Shown here: positions 15,260 through 24,716 of the stretch, piece after piece
Numbering within the stretch: the stretch's first letter is position 1
Layout: the number at the start of each line of letters is the position of its first letter
Source: Candidatus Woesearchaeota archaeon
Lineage (GTDB): Archaea > Nanobdellota > Nanobdellia > Woesearchaeales > SM23-78
Direction: 5' to 3'
DNA: 64,000 bases
Assembly: GCA_016933095.1 (NCBI GenBank)
Contig: JAFGBP010000042.1
Location: 29,089 to 93,088, forward strand
The notes under the pieces: generated by a model
What the model saw: the letters and a program-made list of their open reading frames with translations, nothing else
The model's database searches: none
Told to the model about the DNA's origin: nothing
Made by a program: the position numbers and the translations under genes

Positions 15260-16651
15260 CTATTTGTCCTTGATCTTCAAACCCAGCTCGTCCATCTGCA
15301 TGGTGTGGACGTCCGAAGGCGCGTCGAGCATGAGGTCCCTTGCATCCTTGTTCTTAGGATACGCGATGACTTCCTTTATGCTCTTCTCTCCTGCCATGAG
15401 CATTATCATCCTGTCAAGACCCAAGGCGATCCCGCCGTGCGGAGGAGCTCCGAACGTGAAGGCGTTCAGCAGGAACCCGAACTTCTTATCGGCCTCTGCC
15501 TCGTCGATCCCGAGGCACCTGAACATCTTGTCCTGAAGCTCGCGCTTGTGAATCCTTATGGAGCCTCCGCCGAGCTCTGTGCCGTTGAGCACGATGTCGT
15601 AGGCGTTGGCCCTGATGCCTGCCTTCTCCTTCTCGTCCTTTGCTTCCATGAGCGCAATGTCTTCCTTCTTAGGAGAAGTGAACGGGTGGTGCATGGCGTA
15701 GTATCGCTTGTCATCATCGTTCCACTCGAGTAGCGGGAAGTCGACGACCCACTCGAACGCATATTCCTGAGGATCATTCTTGTCCTTGCGAATGTCAGGC
15801 TTGTCGCTCTTATACTTCTCAATAGCCTCTTTGTAAGTCAGCTTCTGGAATGGGATCTTGACATCGACATTCAAGACTTCCTTCCAGACGAACTGCAAGA
15901 GCCTCTCGATGACGTCCTGGATGTCCTGCTGCTCTATGAAGCTCATCTCCATGTCGAGCTGTGTGAACTCAGGCTGACGGTCGGCCCGCAGGTCCTCGTC
16001 CCTGAAACACTTAGCTATCTGGTAGTACTTGTCATAGCCTGCGACCATGAACAATTGCTTGAATATCTGGGGACTCTGGGGAAGCGCGTAGAACTGCTTC
16101 TTCGACACCCTGCTAGGTACAAGATAATCACGCGCGCCTTCTGGCGTAGATTTCCCAAGGACTGGAGTCTCGAGGTCAATGAACCCTTCCTTGTCGAGGA
16201 ATTTTCTTATGGCGATGCACACCTTGCTCCTCAGCATGAGGTTCTTCTGGAGCCTCTTCTTCCTGAGGTCAAGGAACCTGTACTTTAGCCGAACATCCTC
16301 ACTCGACTCGACTTTCTCGTCCAGCTCCAAGGGAAGGGCGTCTGCAGCGTTCAATATCTCTATCTCCTTTGCAGACAGCTCCACTTCTCCTGTCGCCAGC
16401 TCTTTCCTCACCTGGTTCTCTGGCCTCTTTTTTACCTCACCCACGACCCTGATCACGCTCTCTCTCCTGATCTCTCCGAATTCCTTCGTGAGAGCAGGGT
16501 TTACGAACACTTGGGTCGATCCGTATCTGTCTCTTAGAATTATGAAGCTTAGCTTGCCTTGTATCCTCTGGGAGTCAACCCAGCCGCAAAGAGTGACTGT
16601 CTTTCCGGCGTCAGAGCCCCTGAGTTCTCCGCAAGTATGTGTCCTTAACAT
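15260..16651 (-). CDS. aspS: Aspartyl-tRNA synthetase, bacterial type without GAD domain
   Basis: Charges tRNA-Asp (perhaps also tRNA-Asn). Seen in order: OB-fold anticodon domain (CGWVDSQRIQGKLSFIILRDR), class II core with FLDLRKKR, ETPVLGKSTPEGARDYLVPSR, QSPQIFKQLFMVAG, FRDEDLRADRQPEFTQLDMEMSF (motif 2) and GIALGLDRMIMLMAG (motif 3). The VVDFPLLEW...AMHHPFTSP block is diagnostic of the bacterial subtype. At 463 residues it is about 120 shorter than bacterial AspRS, because the GAD insertion between motifs 2 and 3 is largely missing. ATG at 16651 chosen over one at 16675 by promoter spacing. Confidence 0.9.
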   Translation of the reverse strand: MLRTHTCGELRGSDAGKTVTLCGWVDSQRIQGKLSFIILRDRYGSTQVFVNPALTKEFGEIRRESVIRVVGEVKKRPENQVRKELATGEVELSAKEIEILNAADALPLELDEKVESSEDVRLKYRFLDLRKKRLQKNLMLRSKVCIAIRKFLDKEGFIDLETPVLGKSTPEGARDYLVPSRVSKKQFYALPQSPQIFKQLFMVAGYDKYYQIAKCFRDEDLRADRQPEFTQLDMEMSFIEQQDIQDVIERLLQFVWKEVLNVDVKIPFQKLTYKEAIEKYKSDKPDIRKDKNDPQEYAFEWVVDFPLLEWNDDDKRYYAMHHPFTSPKKEDIALMEAKDEKEKAGIRANAYDIVLNGTELGGGSIRIHKRELQDKMFRCLGIDEAEADKKFGFLLNAFTFGAPPHGGIALGLDRMIMLMAGEKSIKEVIAYPKNKDARDLMLDAPSDVHTMQMDELGLKIKDK

Positions 16652-16700
16652 CAGGGCAAGATAGTAAGTGCCCATTTAAGAAGTTTACTAAAAAAGACAA

Positions 16701-16711
16701 ACTATTTATAA
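16701..16711 (+). promoter_or_regulatory. TATA box of the lipoprotein gene at 16779
   Basis: AACTATTTATAAC-type box; predicted start of transcription near 16735, leaving a leader that contains the palindrome at 16751-16766. Confidence 0.45.
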
Positions 16712-16750
16712 CATGAATCGCAAAAAGAAAAACAGTTTAGGAGAAGACAG

Positions 16751-16766
16751 GATGCCATATGGCATC
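16751..16766. promoter_or_regulatory. 16-bp perfect palindrome in a 5' leader
   Basis: GATGCCATATGGCATC is its own reverse complement. It lies directly before a GAGGT ribosome site (16768-16772) and the ATG at 16779. It could be a repressor operator or an RNA hairpin occluding the ribosome site. Confidence 0.4.
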
Positions 16767-16778
16767 TGAGGTATCAAA

Positions 16779-17216
16779 ATGAACATCAAGTATAACATCA
16801 AGTATATTTATTTCACGGTGATTACGCTGATTTTCCTGGGAGGCTGCAGTGCATCCACGAGCACGGCATATTACAAGGGCATAGAGAGCGCAGGACCACT
16901 AGAGACCTGCGCGGAATACCAGGATGACGCCTGTGGATTGTTCTCCTGCATGGTCGACATGTGCTGGTGCGACGACTCCAGATCGAAACCCATCCTCTAC
17001 GAGAAGGAAAACACCATCATTTCCAACGAGGAACAGGCCGTTGCGTACGTGCAGGAATACTTGAAGCTTGAAGATAAGAGCGAAACCTTGGCCAAAAGCG
17101 CAGTGAAAATCAACAACGTATTCTACAACGTCTTCACGGAAGACACGACAGGATATGAAGAAGCCTTTACTCTGGCAGTGGACGGGACCATACTAAGGAC
17201 GACCTGTGGAGTATGA
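16779..17216 (+). CDS. Cys-rich lipoprotein
   Basis: A 145-residue predicted lipoprotein: hydrophobic signal followed by the lipobox LGGC at residue 20-23. The mature part has a Cys-rich segment (CAEYQDDACGLFSCMVDMCWC near residue 43) and a small alpha/beta domain with a strand-rich end (KINNVFYNVFTED...). Probably attached to the membrane facing outward. No family recognised. Confidence 0.7.
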   Translation: MNIKYNIKYIYFTVITLIFLGGCSASTSTAYYKGIESAGPLETCAEYQDDACGLFSCMVDMCWCDDSRSKPILYEKENTIISNEEQAVAYVQEYLKLEDKSETLAKSAVKINNVFYNVFTEDTTGYEEAFTLAVDGTILRTTCGV

Positions 17217-17266
17217 TATCCGAGATATCCGAAGACATCCTCAAAACAAAGACAGAAAAACCCATC

Positions 17267-18100
17267 TCAGCGCAGTATCTTCACGTCGCAAGTCGCGCTC
17301 TCCTTGAAGTCCTCTGCGTCGCTCGCGGTCCCGACTATGACGCCGTAGTGCATCGGGATCGCGACCTTGCACTTCTTGAAGATGGCAGTCGCCTGGGCAG
17401 CTTCCTTGGCGCTCATCGTATAAGTCCCTCCGACCGGAAGAAGCGCGATGTCCGTCTCTATCTGCTGCATCTCAGGTATCAGGTCTGTGTCACCCGCGTG
17501 GTAGACACGGACGCCATCCATCTCCAATATGAAACCCACCCATCCGTTCTCTTTTGGATGCGTGTTCTTGTCCACAGTATATGCCGGGACTGCAGTCACT
17601 TTCTCATCACCAAGATCAATCGTCTGCCCAACGCTTATCAGCATTATCTCCTTGACTTGAAGGCCGCTCAGCTTGCTCTGGCAGTCAGGCACCGTGATGA
17701 TCACAGTCTCGGGCTGTATTATCTTCTCTACGTCCTTTATGCTGCAATGGTCGTAGTGAGGGTGGGTGATAAGAATATAGTCTGCTTTCTCCAAGCCTTG
17801 TCCTCCCTCCACAAGCTGGAAAGGGTCGATGTAGAATACGCGCCTGTTCTTGATCTTAACGCCAGCGTGGCCTGTCGACTCGATGTCAAGCCCCAGTATC
17901 TTCATGTCATCTTCACGTCCTGAGATTGTGATATTGTCCTTGGCATCACCATTATTTAAAGTTAATGAATTCCGTGCATCAGAGGCTCCTGATTCCTGAT
18001 GAACGCATCCTACGAGGCCGAATACAAAGATGAGCAACACGACAAATAGCGTGACAAGTCTCGTGACGGGCCACTCAAGCATCCAAACACATCTTACCAT
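17267..18100 (-). CDS. Metallo-beta-lactamase-fold hydrolase (UPF0173-like), membrane-attached
   Basis: About 277 residues. The N-terminus is a hydrophobic segment ending FGLVGC, a lipobox-like site, so the enzyme is probably outside the cell. The catalytic HPHYDHC motif (HxHxDH) is near residue 114, followed by HAGDTD and a late HYG near 250, as in UPF0173/UlaG-like hydrolases. Substrate unknown. I start at ATG 18100, near the transcription start expected from the TATA box at about 18131-18139; a TTG at 18124 is the longest frame. Confidence 0.78.
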   Translation of the reverse strand: MVRCVWMLEWPVTRLVTLFVVLLIFVFGLVGCVHQESGASDARNSLTLNNGDAKDNITISGREDDMKILGLDIESTGHAGVKIKNRRVFYIDPFQLVEGGQGLEKADYILITHPHYDHCSIKDVEKIIQPETVIITVPDCQSKLSGLQVKEIMLISVGQTIDLGDEKVTAVPAYTVDKNTHPKENGWVGFILEMDGVRVYHAGDTDLIPEMQQIETDIALLPVGGTYTMSAKEAAQATAIFKKCKVAIPMHYGVIVGTASDAEDFKESATCDVKILR

Positions 18101-18178
18101 CAGAGACTTATAGCGCTTCTTCAATAAAAAGTTTTATATATTCTCCTCAGGAATGAAGACAAGGGGTGGACTGGTTAA

Positions 18179-20533
18179 TTGAAGAAAGACACCTTTGAGG
18201 TAATTATGGCTGTATTCGTCCTAGTCACCATTCTAGCTGGTGCCTTGATTCTCATGCCCGTCTTCACGCTCGCGACTGGCAACATCACTTGCGAGTTCGT
18301 CCTAGGAACCAGCTGTCCTGGTGATAGTGTGAAGCTGATAGGCGTGCAGAATGACACTGGCGGCTTCAACAACGCGCACGCCCAGAATTATACTGTCGAC
18401 ACGTATGCTTACTCCTTATGCTGCAACACGACTAACGCGAGCATCACGCTGAACAACACCTGCGAGACAGAGCCCGTAATCAAGTTGAGCGCAGAGACCA
18501 ACGCTCATATTGAGGAGGGAAATGGAACGTTGTATACTGGTGGAAACTGCGTAGCCCGTACAGACACTGACGACACAGACTTTTCAGCAGGGACGAGCTC
18601 TAACATGGCAGTCCAGGGAACTGGGACAAACGCGAACCTGACAAGCAGCGATACGAGCGGAAGCTTCAGCATGTTAATAGATGGGTTAAAGACAAGGAAG
18701 TGGTACAACATCACGGTCTCGACCGAGGCGTATTATGGACTTGAGACAGGAAGATGGAGTGATGACGGGCCAGGAGCAAGCCTCCCTTCGATCGATACGA
18801 CAAGCTTGATAGCGCTCTGGCACTTGAACAATGAGAGCGCGTATGACGAGAACGACACGCAAGTGTATGACTTCTCAGGGAGCAACAACAATCTTACTAA
18901 TCTGAGCAACGTGCAAATTACGAGCTTCGGGCAGTTCGACAAGGCCTACGAATCAAGTGGTGCAGACGGACAACTCTGTAAGGATGGAGGTATAGGCCTT
19001 GAGGATGAGTACACAATCTTAATGTGGATATACCCAAACACCTTGGGAGCGAACGACAACTTCATAGGAACGTACGGAGGAAGCGGGAGCGGCACAGAAT
19101 GGCTCTTCAGGATTAACGACACAGGGCTTGCCACGAGCTTACAGTTCTATGATGGAAACAACGTGGGAGGCACCCAAGAAGTCCTTAGTGTGGGCGAATG
19201 GCAGATGATCGGCGCCAGAGGCAACACCACCAACATCACACTCTATCACGACGGGGTGCGGGTGGAGGAAGGAGTCCTTACCTCTTCGTTATCAAGCACA
19301 AGGACGCTGTGCATCATGGACCTGCCGGCGGCTGAATACGAGTTTGACGGCCGGATGGATGAAGTCGCGATATGGAACCGTTCTCTTTCAGAAGAGGAGA
19401 TAATGAACTTCTACCGTAGAGGCGCCTTTAGGCTCAACCTCTCAGTCAGGAGCTGTGACGACGCCTCCTGCTCTGGAGATTCATACACCCAGATAACCGA
19501 CACGAGCTTTATGAGCTCAAAAGTCGCAACAGGCGAGAGTGACAACAGGTACTTCCAATACTTGCTTGAGTATTCTGACAACTCATCAGTCTACAACATA
19601 TCGGTGAATGACATCTCTGTCGATTACTGCGACGCATCCATATCCGCATGCCTTGCAAGCAATTTCCAGGCAGTATACTGTTCCTACACGAGCGGGAGCT
19701 GCTCGGGCACCCAGAACTGCGTGCTTACGATGGCGAGCAGCGAGGGCTATAACGGGACCAATGCCCACGTCGGGAACTGCAGCACTTATTCGTACAAGGC
19801 CTGCTGCGGTCTATTGAACTACCCGCCAGAGCAGCCCACCACCACATATCCGATCGACGGTAATGACACTGTGAGTGAGAGGGGGCCTAACTTCAACTGG
19901 ACAAACGTATCAGACCCTGAAGGGGATGACGTGACTTTCACGATCAACCTGACTTGCGGGGCTGGATGCTCCTGCGCCGACATCGGAGTAAGCGGCATAA
20001 ACCAAACCAACTACTCTTATGGAGGATACTTGTGTGTTGACGTGAATTACAACTGGACTGTGAGCGCGTGCGACAGCTACGGCTCCTGCAACACGTCCGA
20101 ACAGTCAAACTTCACGATCCCGAGCGTGCTAGACTTCATAATGATAGCCAACGGCACGGATTTCGGCACGCTGAGCCCTGGCCAGACGAATGACACGACC
20201 AACAACGACCCCATCCCACTGGTAGGAAGGAACCTAGGTAACGTCCTGATCAACGCGACCATAAACGCGACAGCGCTCTACACCTCGGTAGGAATGGACA
20301 CGATCTATTTCAGGTACTTGGCGGCTGATAATGAGACTGGCAGCATAGTGACGGCGTGCTCGCAAACCACGTTCGCCAACATGGACACAGCAGAGAAGAA
20401 TGCCTTCTGCAACTTGTCATTCGAGAATGCAAGCGACGAGGTCAGGATAGACTTTGAGATCACCATCCCGCCAGACGAGCCTCCAAGGGATACTAACAGC
20501 ACGATAGAGATAATTTACGTAAGCGCCGAATAA
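18179..20533 (+). CDS. Large LamG-domain cell-surface protein
   Basis: A 784-residue exported protein: N-terminal membrane/signal helix (residues 8-32), then Asn/Thr/Ser-rich extracellular regions with many potential N-glycosylation sites and paired cysteines. Residues about 200-415 form a LamG/concanavalin-like domain (starting LIALWHLNNES, with DGRMDEVAIWNRSLSEEEI at its end), a fold that binds sugars or proteins. Later Ig/PKD-like parts (WTNVSDPEGDDVTF) follow. Start is a TTG preceded by GGGGTGG. First gene of a surface/secretion block; could be an adhesin or a structural surface protein. Confidence 0.78.
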   Translation: MKKDTFEVIMAVFVLVTILAGALILMPVFTLATGNITCEFVLGTSCPGDSVKLIGVQNDTGGFNNAHAQNYTVDTYAYSLCCNTTNASITLNNTCETEPVIKLSAETNAHIEEGNGTLYTGGNCVARTDTDDTDFSAGTSSNMAVQGTGTNANLTSSDTSGSFSMLIDGLKTRKWYNITVSTEAYYGLETGRWSDDGPGASLPSIDTTSLIALWHLNNESAYDENDTQVYDFSGSNNNLTNLSNVQITSFGQFDKAYESSGADGQLCKDGGIGLEDEYTILMWIYPNTLGANDNFIGTYGGSGSGTEWLFRINDTGLATSLQFYDGNNVGGTQEVLSVGEWQMIGARGNTTNITLYHDGVRVEEGVLTSSLSSTRTLCIMDLPAAEYEFDGRMDEVAIWNRSLSEEEIMNFYRRGAFRLNLSVRSCDDASCSGDSYTQITDTSFMSSKVATGESDNRYFQYLLEYSDNSSVYNISVNDISVDYCDASISACLASNFQAVYCSYTSGSCSGTQNCVLTMASSEGYNGTNAHVGNCSTYSYKACCGLLNYPPEQPTTTYPIDGNDTVSERGPNFNWTNVSDPEGDDVTFTINLTCGAGCSCADIGVSGINQTNYSYGGYLCVDVNYNWTVSACDSYGSCNTSEQSNFTIPSVLDFIMIANGTDFGTLSPGQTNDTTNNDPIPLVGRNLGNVLINATINATALYTSVGMDTIYFRYLAADNETGSIVTACSQTTFANMDTAEKNAFCNLSFENASDEVRIDFEITIPPDEPPRDTNSTIEIIYVSAE

Positions 20534-20592
20534 GAGAGCGCAATGAGAAGAAGAGAAAAAGACGATCACTAAACAGCTGAGATGATAAAAAT

Positions 20593-21795
20593 ATGAGAAT
20601 AAGCAGCATCACCAAAAAAAACGTGAAGAACACCTTCATCATCGCGTTCATCATAGCCTTGATGCTCTCTCTCACAGCATCGGCATCGGCTCTTGGAGTT
20701 AGCCCTGCGAAGAAGACAGTTTACTTTGAGCCCAACCAGACAGTTGAACTTAATTTCAAAGTGATAAACTCGGACGCTCTGGACGTGCCAGTATTCCTCA
20801 ACGCCCTGGGAGACCTCCAGGATCGCATGTTCTTCTCCGAAGGGAATAAGCTATTGTTGCAGAAGGACGTCGGGATTATGAGCTTCAAGGTGTTCCTGAA
20901 TCTTCCGGAAGAGATGAGCCCGGGAGTACATACGACTTACATCAAGCTGACGCCGCAGTTCCCAAGCACAGGCAACATGCTAAGGGCGTTTGCAGCGCCC
21001 ATGATCCCAGTGTTGGTTAGGGTTCCTTATCCCTCTAAGTACGCAGAGGTAGACCTTGCAATCCAGGAAGTTGATGAGGGGACTGCAGTCCCAGTGCTTT
21101 TAGAGTTTGACAACCTGGGTTCTGAGGACATCGCGGTGGCAGAGGGAAGCGTGACCCTTATTAACCTGGCAGAAACTGGAACGGCAGGTGAAGAGAGCTT
21201 GATAGGAAGCACTGCAGTGCTTGAATGCCCGAAGATTAGCGTCGGCGCCAACTCTTACGGAAAGACGGCATGCGAGCCGACCCAAGCCTTGAGGAGCGGG
21301 GAATACCTGGCACAGGTAAGATCCCATTATGATAACACCCATGTAGACTTCGACCGAAATGTTAGCATAGGGAAGCCAATAGTCCGCGTAACCCACCTAG
21401 CCACGCGAAACATCTTAACGAAGAGGATAAACACAGTCGTGTTCGGAGTCCGCAGCGAGTGGAACAGGGAGCTCCTAGTGACGGGGTTCATAAGGATCGA
21501 CGGATTCCAGACTGAGATGCCTCTCGTCACCCTGGCACCAGGAGAAGAGAAGGAAGTCATAGGCTACTTTGATGCGACAGACACGACGCCAGGGCTCAAG
21601 AACATGAGCATCATGCTCGGATATGCAGACCAGATCAGGACAGAGGATTACCTTGTAAGCATTGAGGAGGGAGAGCCTGAAGCTGAGCCGCCTACAAGGC
21701 TCATAGGGAACATGATCCTTGCAGTGGCCATAATCGTAGTCCTGGCTGCAATCGCGATAATGCTGAAGAACGTTCTCAGGAAGAAAAGGGAGTAG
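20593..21795 (+). CDS. Surface protein with Ig-like domains and C-terminal membrane anchor
   Basis: A 400-residue type I membrane protein: signal peptide (residues 14-34, ending SASA), several beta-sandwich segments (EPNQTVELNFKVINSDALDVPV near 45, a repeat of the same kind near 165), and a C-terminal helix (about 370-393) followed by a basic LKNVLRKKRE tail. Such bodies resemble archaeal proteins with NEW1/CARDB-like domains. It probably sits in the membrane with its bulk outside, next to the LamG protein encoded upstream (59 bp gap, same strand). Confidence 0.72.
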   Translation: MRISSITKKNVKNTFIIAFIIALMLSLTASASALGVSPAKKTVYFEPNQTVELNFKVINSDALDVPVFLNALGDLQDRMFFSEGNKLLLQKDVGIMSFKVFLNLPEEMSPGVHTTYIKLTPQFPSTGNMLRAFAAPMIPVLVRVPYPSKYAEVDLAIQEVDEGTAVPVLLEFDNLGSEDIAVAEGSVTLINLAETGTAGEESLIGSTAVLECPKISVGANSYGKTACEPTQALRSGEYLAQVRSHYDNTHVDFDRNVSIGKPIVRVTHLATRNILTKRINTVVFGVRSEWNRELLVTGFIRIDGFQTEMPLVTLAPGEEKEVIGYFDATDTTPGLKNMSIMLGYADQIRTEDYLVSIEEGEPEAEPPTRLIGNMILAVAIIVVLAAIAIMLKNVLRKKRE

Positions 21796-21869
21796 AGGCG
21801 AAAGCCAACAGAACTAACATCGGGGATTTCGAAGTAAAACTCCTAAACTTAGAGGATTAACATCCTTAA

Positions 21870-21892
21870 CTTTCGCCTCGTAGAGGCGAAAG
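21870..21892. repeat. 10-bp perfect hairpin with a nearby direct copy
   Basis: CTTTCGCCTC-GTA-GAGGCGAAAG forms a perfect hairpin ahead of the promoter of the next gene. The right arm with flanks (GTAGAGGCGAAAGC) occurs again at 21792-21805, overlapping the stop codon of the preceding gene, so the intergenic region is bounded by a 14-bp direct repeat. Confidence 0.5.
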
Positions 21893-21925
21893 CTTTAAAT
21901 AACCCCGAGCGCAGTAATCCATAGC

Positions 21926-22483
21926 ATGGCAGATAGTGTTTTCAGAGGCACATTAGGATTCTTCATGGACCTTGGAATATATGATGTAGTCCTGCCATTC
22001 CTGCTCGTGTTCACTATCGTCTTCGCCATCCTTGAAAAGACAAAGGCCTTCGGCCTTGAGAAGATAGGCGACAGGGAATACACGAGGAAGAACCTAAACG
22101 CGATGGTTGCCTTTGTCGCGGCTTTCTTTGTCGTGGCCTCAGCTCAGCTCGTTGCCATTGTGAACGAGGTGCTAGCCAACACCGTCCTTCTACTGCTCGT
22201 TTCCATTTGCTTCCTGCTACTTGCAGGATCCTTCCACAAAGGAGACAAGGAATTTGCCCTTGAAGGAGGATGGAACACCGCATTCATGGTCATCATGTTC
22301 ATAGGCATAGTCCTGATATTCTTCAATGCAGTGGGGTGGCTGCCCATCATTTGGGAGGCCATATTCTACAAGTTCGACTCTGTAACAGTTTCATCCATCA
22401 TACTCATAATTGCGATTGTCGCCTTTATGTGGTATATTACCGGAGGGGTGGGCCCAAAGGAAGAAAAGGACAAGAAGAGCTAG
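21926..22483 (+). CDS. Polytopic membrane protein, paralogue 1 of 3
   Basis: 185 residues with about five membrane helices. Shares with the next two genes the opening pattern of a short amphipathic start, then VLPFLLVFTIVFAILEKTKAFG, and a later hydrophilic tail (GGVGPKEEKDKKS). A TATA-like box about 25 bp upstream makes it near-leaderless. No enzyme motif. Its place between surface proteins and the FlaI/FlaJ pair suggests a component or passenger of that membrane system (inference). Confidence 0.65.
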   Translation: MADSVFRGTLGFFMDLGIYDVVLPFLLVFTIVFAILEKTKAFGLEKIGDREYTRKNLNAMVAFVAAFFVVASAQLVAIVNEVLANTVLLLLVSICFLLLAGSFHKGDKEFALEGGWNTAFMVIMFIGIVLIFFNAVGWLPIIWEAIFYKFDSVTVSSIILIIAIVAFMWYITGGVGPKEEKDKKS

Positions 22484-22615
22484 GTACCACGAGCCTAGTG
22501 GCGCGTAAGCGAATCTTCCAAGAAAACAGAAAAATCGTTATTCAACGTCATCAAACCAAAAATATATAAATCCTGGATGAGAAAAACCAAGGTGGGCAAA
22601 GGAGGTTAATGAAAA

Positions 22616-23206
22616 ATGGCTTTCCAAGACTTTTTTTACACGCTGGAAATGTGGGGCGTCATGGATGTGGTGCTCCCGTTCATACTTGTATTCACGATAG
22701 TCTTCGCGGTCCTTGAGAAGATCAAGATACTGGGCGAAGGAAAAAGGCAGTACAACACTGTATTCGCTCTTGTCATGGGCGCAACCTTTGTCATGCCGCA
22801 CATAACAGGATCCTATATAGAGCTTATTGGGTTCGACCCGGTAGTTGTGCTCAACCAATCCTTGCCCCAAGTCTCCATTATCGTCGTGGCCATCATCATG
22901 GTCCTTCTTATAATAGGGGTCTTTGGTAACCAGATCGACTTTGCGGGAACACCTCTATCAGGTTGGATAGTCATATTGGCCTTCATCGCAGTCGGGCTCA
23001 TATTTGGCAGCGCCGTCGGATGGTTCTACCTCCCGGACTGGCTCTACTTCCTGAGGGATCCGGAAATACAGTCCCTTGTCGTGATGATACTAGTGTTTGG
23101 TATCATAATCTGGTTCGTCACGAAGGAGGACAGCAAGGACAAGAAGAGGACGTTTGGCGACATAATTCAGGAGACCTTCGGAAGCCCCATGATAAAGAAG
23201 AAGTGA
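22616..23206 (+). CDS. Polytopic membrane protein, paralogue 2 of 3
   Basis: 196 residues, about five helices; VVLPFILVFTIVFAVLEKIK matches the first paralogue closely. A GGAGGTTAATG ribosome site precedes the ATG. The C-terminal cytoplasmic tail is Lys/Asp-rich. Function unknown. Confidence 0.65.
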   Translation: MAFQDFFYTLEMWGVMDVVLPFILVFTIVFAVLEKIKILGEGKRQYNTVFALVMGATFVMPHITGSYIELIGFDPVVVLNQSLPQVSIIVVAIIMVLLIIGVFGNQIDFAGTPLSGWIVILAFIAVGLIFGSAVGWFYLPDWLYFLRDPEIQSLVVMILVFGIIIWFVTKEDSKDKKRTFGDIIQETFGSPMIKKK

Positions 23207-23325
23207 TCATGGAAAGTGATGGCTGGAGCTGGATAATAAGTAGTTAATTAAAAGCAAATTATTTTTATTTTAATAACCATTTTAATTTGTCAAAATCCTC
23301 ATTTAAGCAGGCAAGAGAAATCTAG

Positions 23326-23967
23326 ATGGCAACGCTACTTGATGTTGGAATACTGGAACACTTCGGCTCGATATTCGTAGTCATAATCCTCTTCGCGATC
23401 GTATTCGGGATTCTGGAGGCGAAGAAGCCTTTCGGAGATGCCAGCAAGGGTTTGAATGCAATCCTAGCGCTCTTTGTAGCGGCCTTATTTCTGGTATCAA
23501 GTGAAGCATCAGGGATGATAAAGGTCTTGGTGCCTTGGTTTGTCGTCGTCATAATATTCATCTTCTTTGTCATGCTAATGTTCAGGATGTTCGGCGTAGA
23601 GGACAATACGTTCGTGAAGGTCGTCGGGACATCCCAAGTCTATATCTGGATAATAATCTTCGCCATTCTTGTAATGATGGGAGCGTTGGGAAATGTCTTT
23701 GGTCAAAGCTTCCTCGAGGCAGGCGGCGGAGGAAACACAGTCATAGGCCAGCCGTCTTCAGGTGCGGAAGTAGTCATTGGACCTGACGGAGAACCCGTTT
23801 CCATTCCAGTGAGTACTGCAAGCGCGAGCACAACGAGCACCACGACAAGCAACTTCACAGTGAACCTCATGAACACGCTTAGGCATCCAAAAGTCTTAGG
23901 GATGATCTTTGTGCTGCTGACCGGCGCGTTCCTGATGATATTCCTGACAAAGCCTGTCTCAGTATAG
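23326..23967 (+). CDS. Polytopic membrane protein, paralogue 3 of 3
   Basis: 213 residues. Same start (FGSIFVVIILFAIVFGILEAKKPFG) but more diverged, with an inserted Gly/Ser/Thr-rich loop (residues about 128-175) between the fourth and fifth helices. It has its own AT-rich promoter region (23245-23300). Confidence 0.65.
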   Translation: MATLLDVGILEHFGSIFVVIILFAIVFGILEAKKPFGDASKGLNAILALFVAALFLVSSEASGMIKVLVPWFVVVIIFIFFVMLMFRMFGVEDNTFVKVVGTSQVYIWIIIFAILVMMGALGNVFGQSFLEAGGGGNTVIGQPSSGAEVVIGPDGEPVSIPVSTASASTTSTTTSNFTVNLMNTLRHPKVLGMIFVLLTGAFLMIFLTKPVSV

Positions 23968-24024
23968 TTCTGAGTTTTGCATCGAAAACTGCATAGAGAA
24001 AGAAAACCAAAAAGCCTTATCCCT

Positions 24025-24618
24025 TTATTTCTTCTTAAGTCCCTGAGTAATCCGATTGAGCTCGTTCACGTTCTCTGTGAAGACAGGCAACACCTTGGCA
24101 AATACGCGCTCCATGGCCTTGATCTCGGCCCCGACCGCCAAAATGTTCTTGTCATACTCGCCGACCTTCCCAATGATGGCTTGGTGGAGCTTGTCAAAGC
24201 TCTCCTGCAAGGTGTCGATGCGCTGGTTGATCTTGATAATCTTGGAATCCACCTCACCCTTCCAATCCATGAGTCCCGAGAAGTCTTTGGAGACAGCGTT
24301 CCATTTCTCCTCGACGATGCTCTCTATCATCTCATCTATCTGCTCATCCATGGGCTCGTCAGCGCCCACGGCTCCCGCAGCATCGGGAGGAGGAGGCTCA
24401 TCAGGCCCGCCCATAGGCGCGCTTCCCATGTCAGGGACTGGAGATCCTGGAGCAGCGCCTCCGACCAGATCTGCCTGGTTGAGAGCATCAAATATCTGTG
24501 TAGAACTATAGCCGTTCCTCTGAAGGGCCTGGACGATTTGGTTGTTGTCAAAACCTCTAGATCTTAAAGTCTTCACCTGGTCCACTGGAAGGTCTGAAGG
24601 CCTATTGAATGATGCCAA
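24025..24618 (-). CDS. Coiled-coil protein, possible FlaC/FlaD-like archaellum-associated component
   Basis: 197 residues. Residues 10-50 are a small helical domain with two similar helices (LRSRGFDNNQIVQALQRNGY, then SSTQIFDALNQ), like a UBA-type bundle; a Pro/Gly/Ala linker follows; residues 95-197 form a coiled coil ending FAKVLPVFTENVNELNRITQ. That end resembles the coiled coils of archaeal flagella accessory proteins, and the gene lies beside FlaI/FlaJ homologues. The link is by context and pattern, not a firm family match. TTG start with an upstream GAGGTG. Confidence 0.55.
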   Translation of the reverse strand: MASFNRPSDLPVDQVKTLRSRGFDNNQIVQALQRNGYSSTQIFDALNQADLVGGAAPGSPVPDMGSAPMGGPDEPPPPDAAGAVGADEPMDEQIDEMIESIVEEKWNAVSKDFSGLMDWKGEVDSKIIKINQRIDTLQESFDKLHQAIIGKVGEYDKNILAVGAEIKAMERVFAKVLPVFTENVNELNRITQGLKKK

Positions 24619-24716
24619 TTATGAAACACCTCTTGTTTTCCACCATGCGTGGAAAGTTTTCCCTCTTAACAAGTCATCTTGATTTATCGGGTATATAAAA
24701 TTTTTGATGTTGCAAG

